In this document: piece after piece, positions 15,632-15,807 of the stretch | How positions within the stretch are numbered: the stretch's first letter is position 1 | Layout: the number at the start of each line of letters is the position of its first letter | Assembly (NCBI GenBank): GCA_031401035.1 | Contig: JANNRA010000092.1 | Coordinates: 1-15,807, forward strand | Origin: JANNRA01 sp031401035 | GTDB taxonomy: Bacteria > Desulfobacterota > Binatia > HRBIN30 > CADEER01 | DNA: 15,807 nucleotides | Reading direction: 5' to 3' | Made by a program: the position numbers and the translations under genes | Notes under the pieces: model-generated | Database searches by the model: none | What the model saw: the letters and a program-made list of their open reading frames with translations, nothing else | Told to the model about the DNA's origin: nothing

Positions 15632-15807
15632 ATGTTTTCCCAGGCAGGGGCGTTGGCGGCGCGGCGGCGCCGGCTGACCGGAGTGGTCGTCGCGGTGGGC
15701 TGCGTCGCAGTCGCCAGCATCGCCTCGGCCAATCACCAAACCGACTGCGCTCTCTCGGGCGGCACCAACGGCCCCGGCCAGCTCAACTGCAGTCTCCCCA
15801 CGGTCTT
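15632..15807 (+). CDS. Start of a secreted protein of unknown function (3' end outside window)
   Basis: The visible 58 codons begin with an Arg-rich n-region (AARRRRL), a hydrophobic core (TGVVVAVGCVAVASIA) and a likely signal peptidase I site after ASA, so the mature protein would start near NHQTDC. Two Cys residues (TDC, LNC) in the mature part fit an exported, disulfide-bonded protein. The ATG at 15632 is the preferred start; a GTG at 15623 in the same frame would add three residues. There is no clear Shine-Dalgarno. It lies 69 bases after the operon and downstream of a hairpin, so it is probably a separate transcript. The sequence seen is too short to name a family. Confidence 0.65.
   Translation, partial: MFSQAGALAARRRRLTGVVVAVGCVAVASIASANHQTDCALSGGTNGPGQLNCSLPTV

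Overview
This window is very GC-rich and carries all its genes on the + strand. They are packed almost without gaps. It looks like a chromosomal piece of a high-GC, probably Gram-negative environmental bacterium, for example from the myxobacterial, desulfobacterial or Binatota-like lineages that carry many large cyclase/ATPase/TPR proteins. That placement is an inference from style and gene content only; there is no rRNA, tRNA or marker gene to confirm it.

Layout: (a) 1-597, the 3' end of a gene with a C-terminal cyclic-nucleotide-binding domain. (b) 647-15562, one run of six genes joined by 1-4 base overlaps or very short gaps, with one 74-base gap at 8613-8686. Three are giant signalling proteins: 647-4009 (zinc ribbons, class III cyclase, AAA/NACHT-like ATPase, TPR), 4006-7401 (cyclase, ATPase, TPR) and 11057-15562 (zinc ribbons, Ser/Thr kinase, ATPase, TPR, cyclase). 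Between the second and third lie three beta-lactamase-fold serine hydrolases: 7398-8612, 8687-9856 and 9858-11057. The first and third hydrolases are close paralogs; the middle one is a different subfamily. (c) 15563-15631, a short intergenic stretch with a GC hairpin. (d) 15632 to the end, the start of a gene for a secreted protein.

The six central genes look like one co-transcribed and translationally coupled unit. Two stop/start junctions (4006-4009 and 7398-7401) overlap by four bases, one (11057) by a single base, and one has a one-base gap (9857). The likely theme is signal integration: the kinase, the ATPase switches and the TPR scaffolds sense or transmit a signal, the cyclase domains make or bind nucleotides, and the hydrolases act on an unknown ester or amide. 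The upstream cNMP-binding protein could be a receiver. None of this wiring is proven by sequence.

The most notable observations are these. All three cyclase domains keep the metal-binding Asp pair, the substrate Lys and the transition-state Arg, but none has Asn at the canonical transition-state position. The last gene is a four-function fusion. The same short stop/start junction sequence recurs after each hydrolase gene, and the middle hydrolase appears to have been inserted between the two paralogs, leaving a vestigial start. A tandem pair of a 20-base repeat sits in frame inside the 1501-residue fusion gene.
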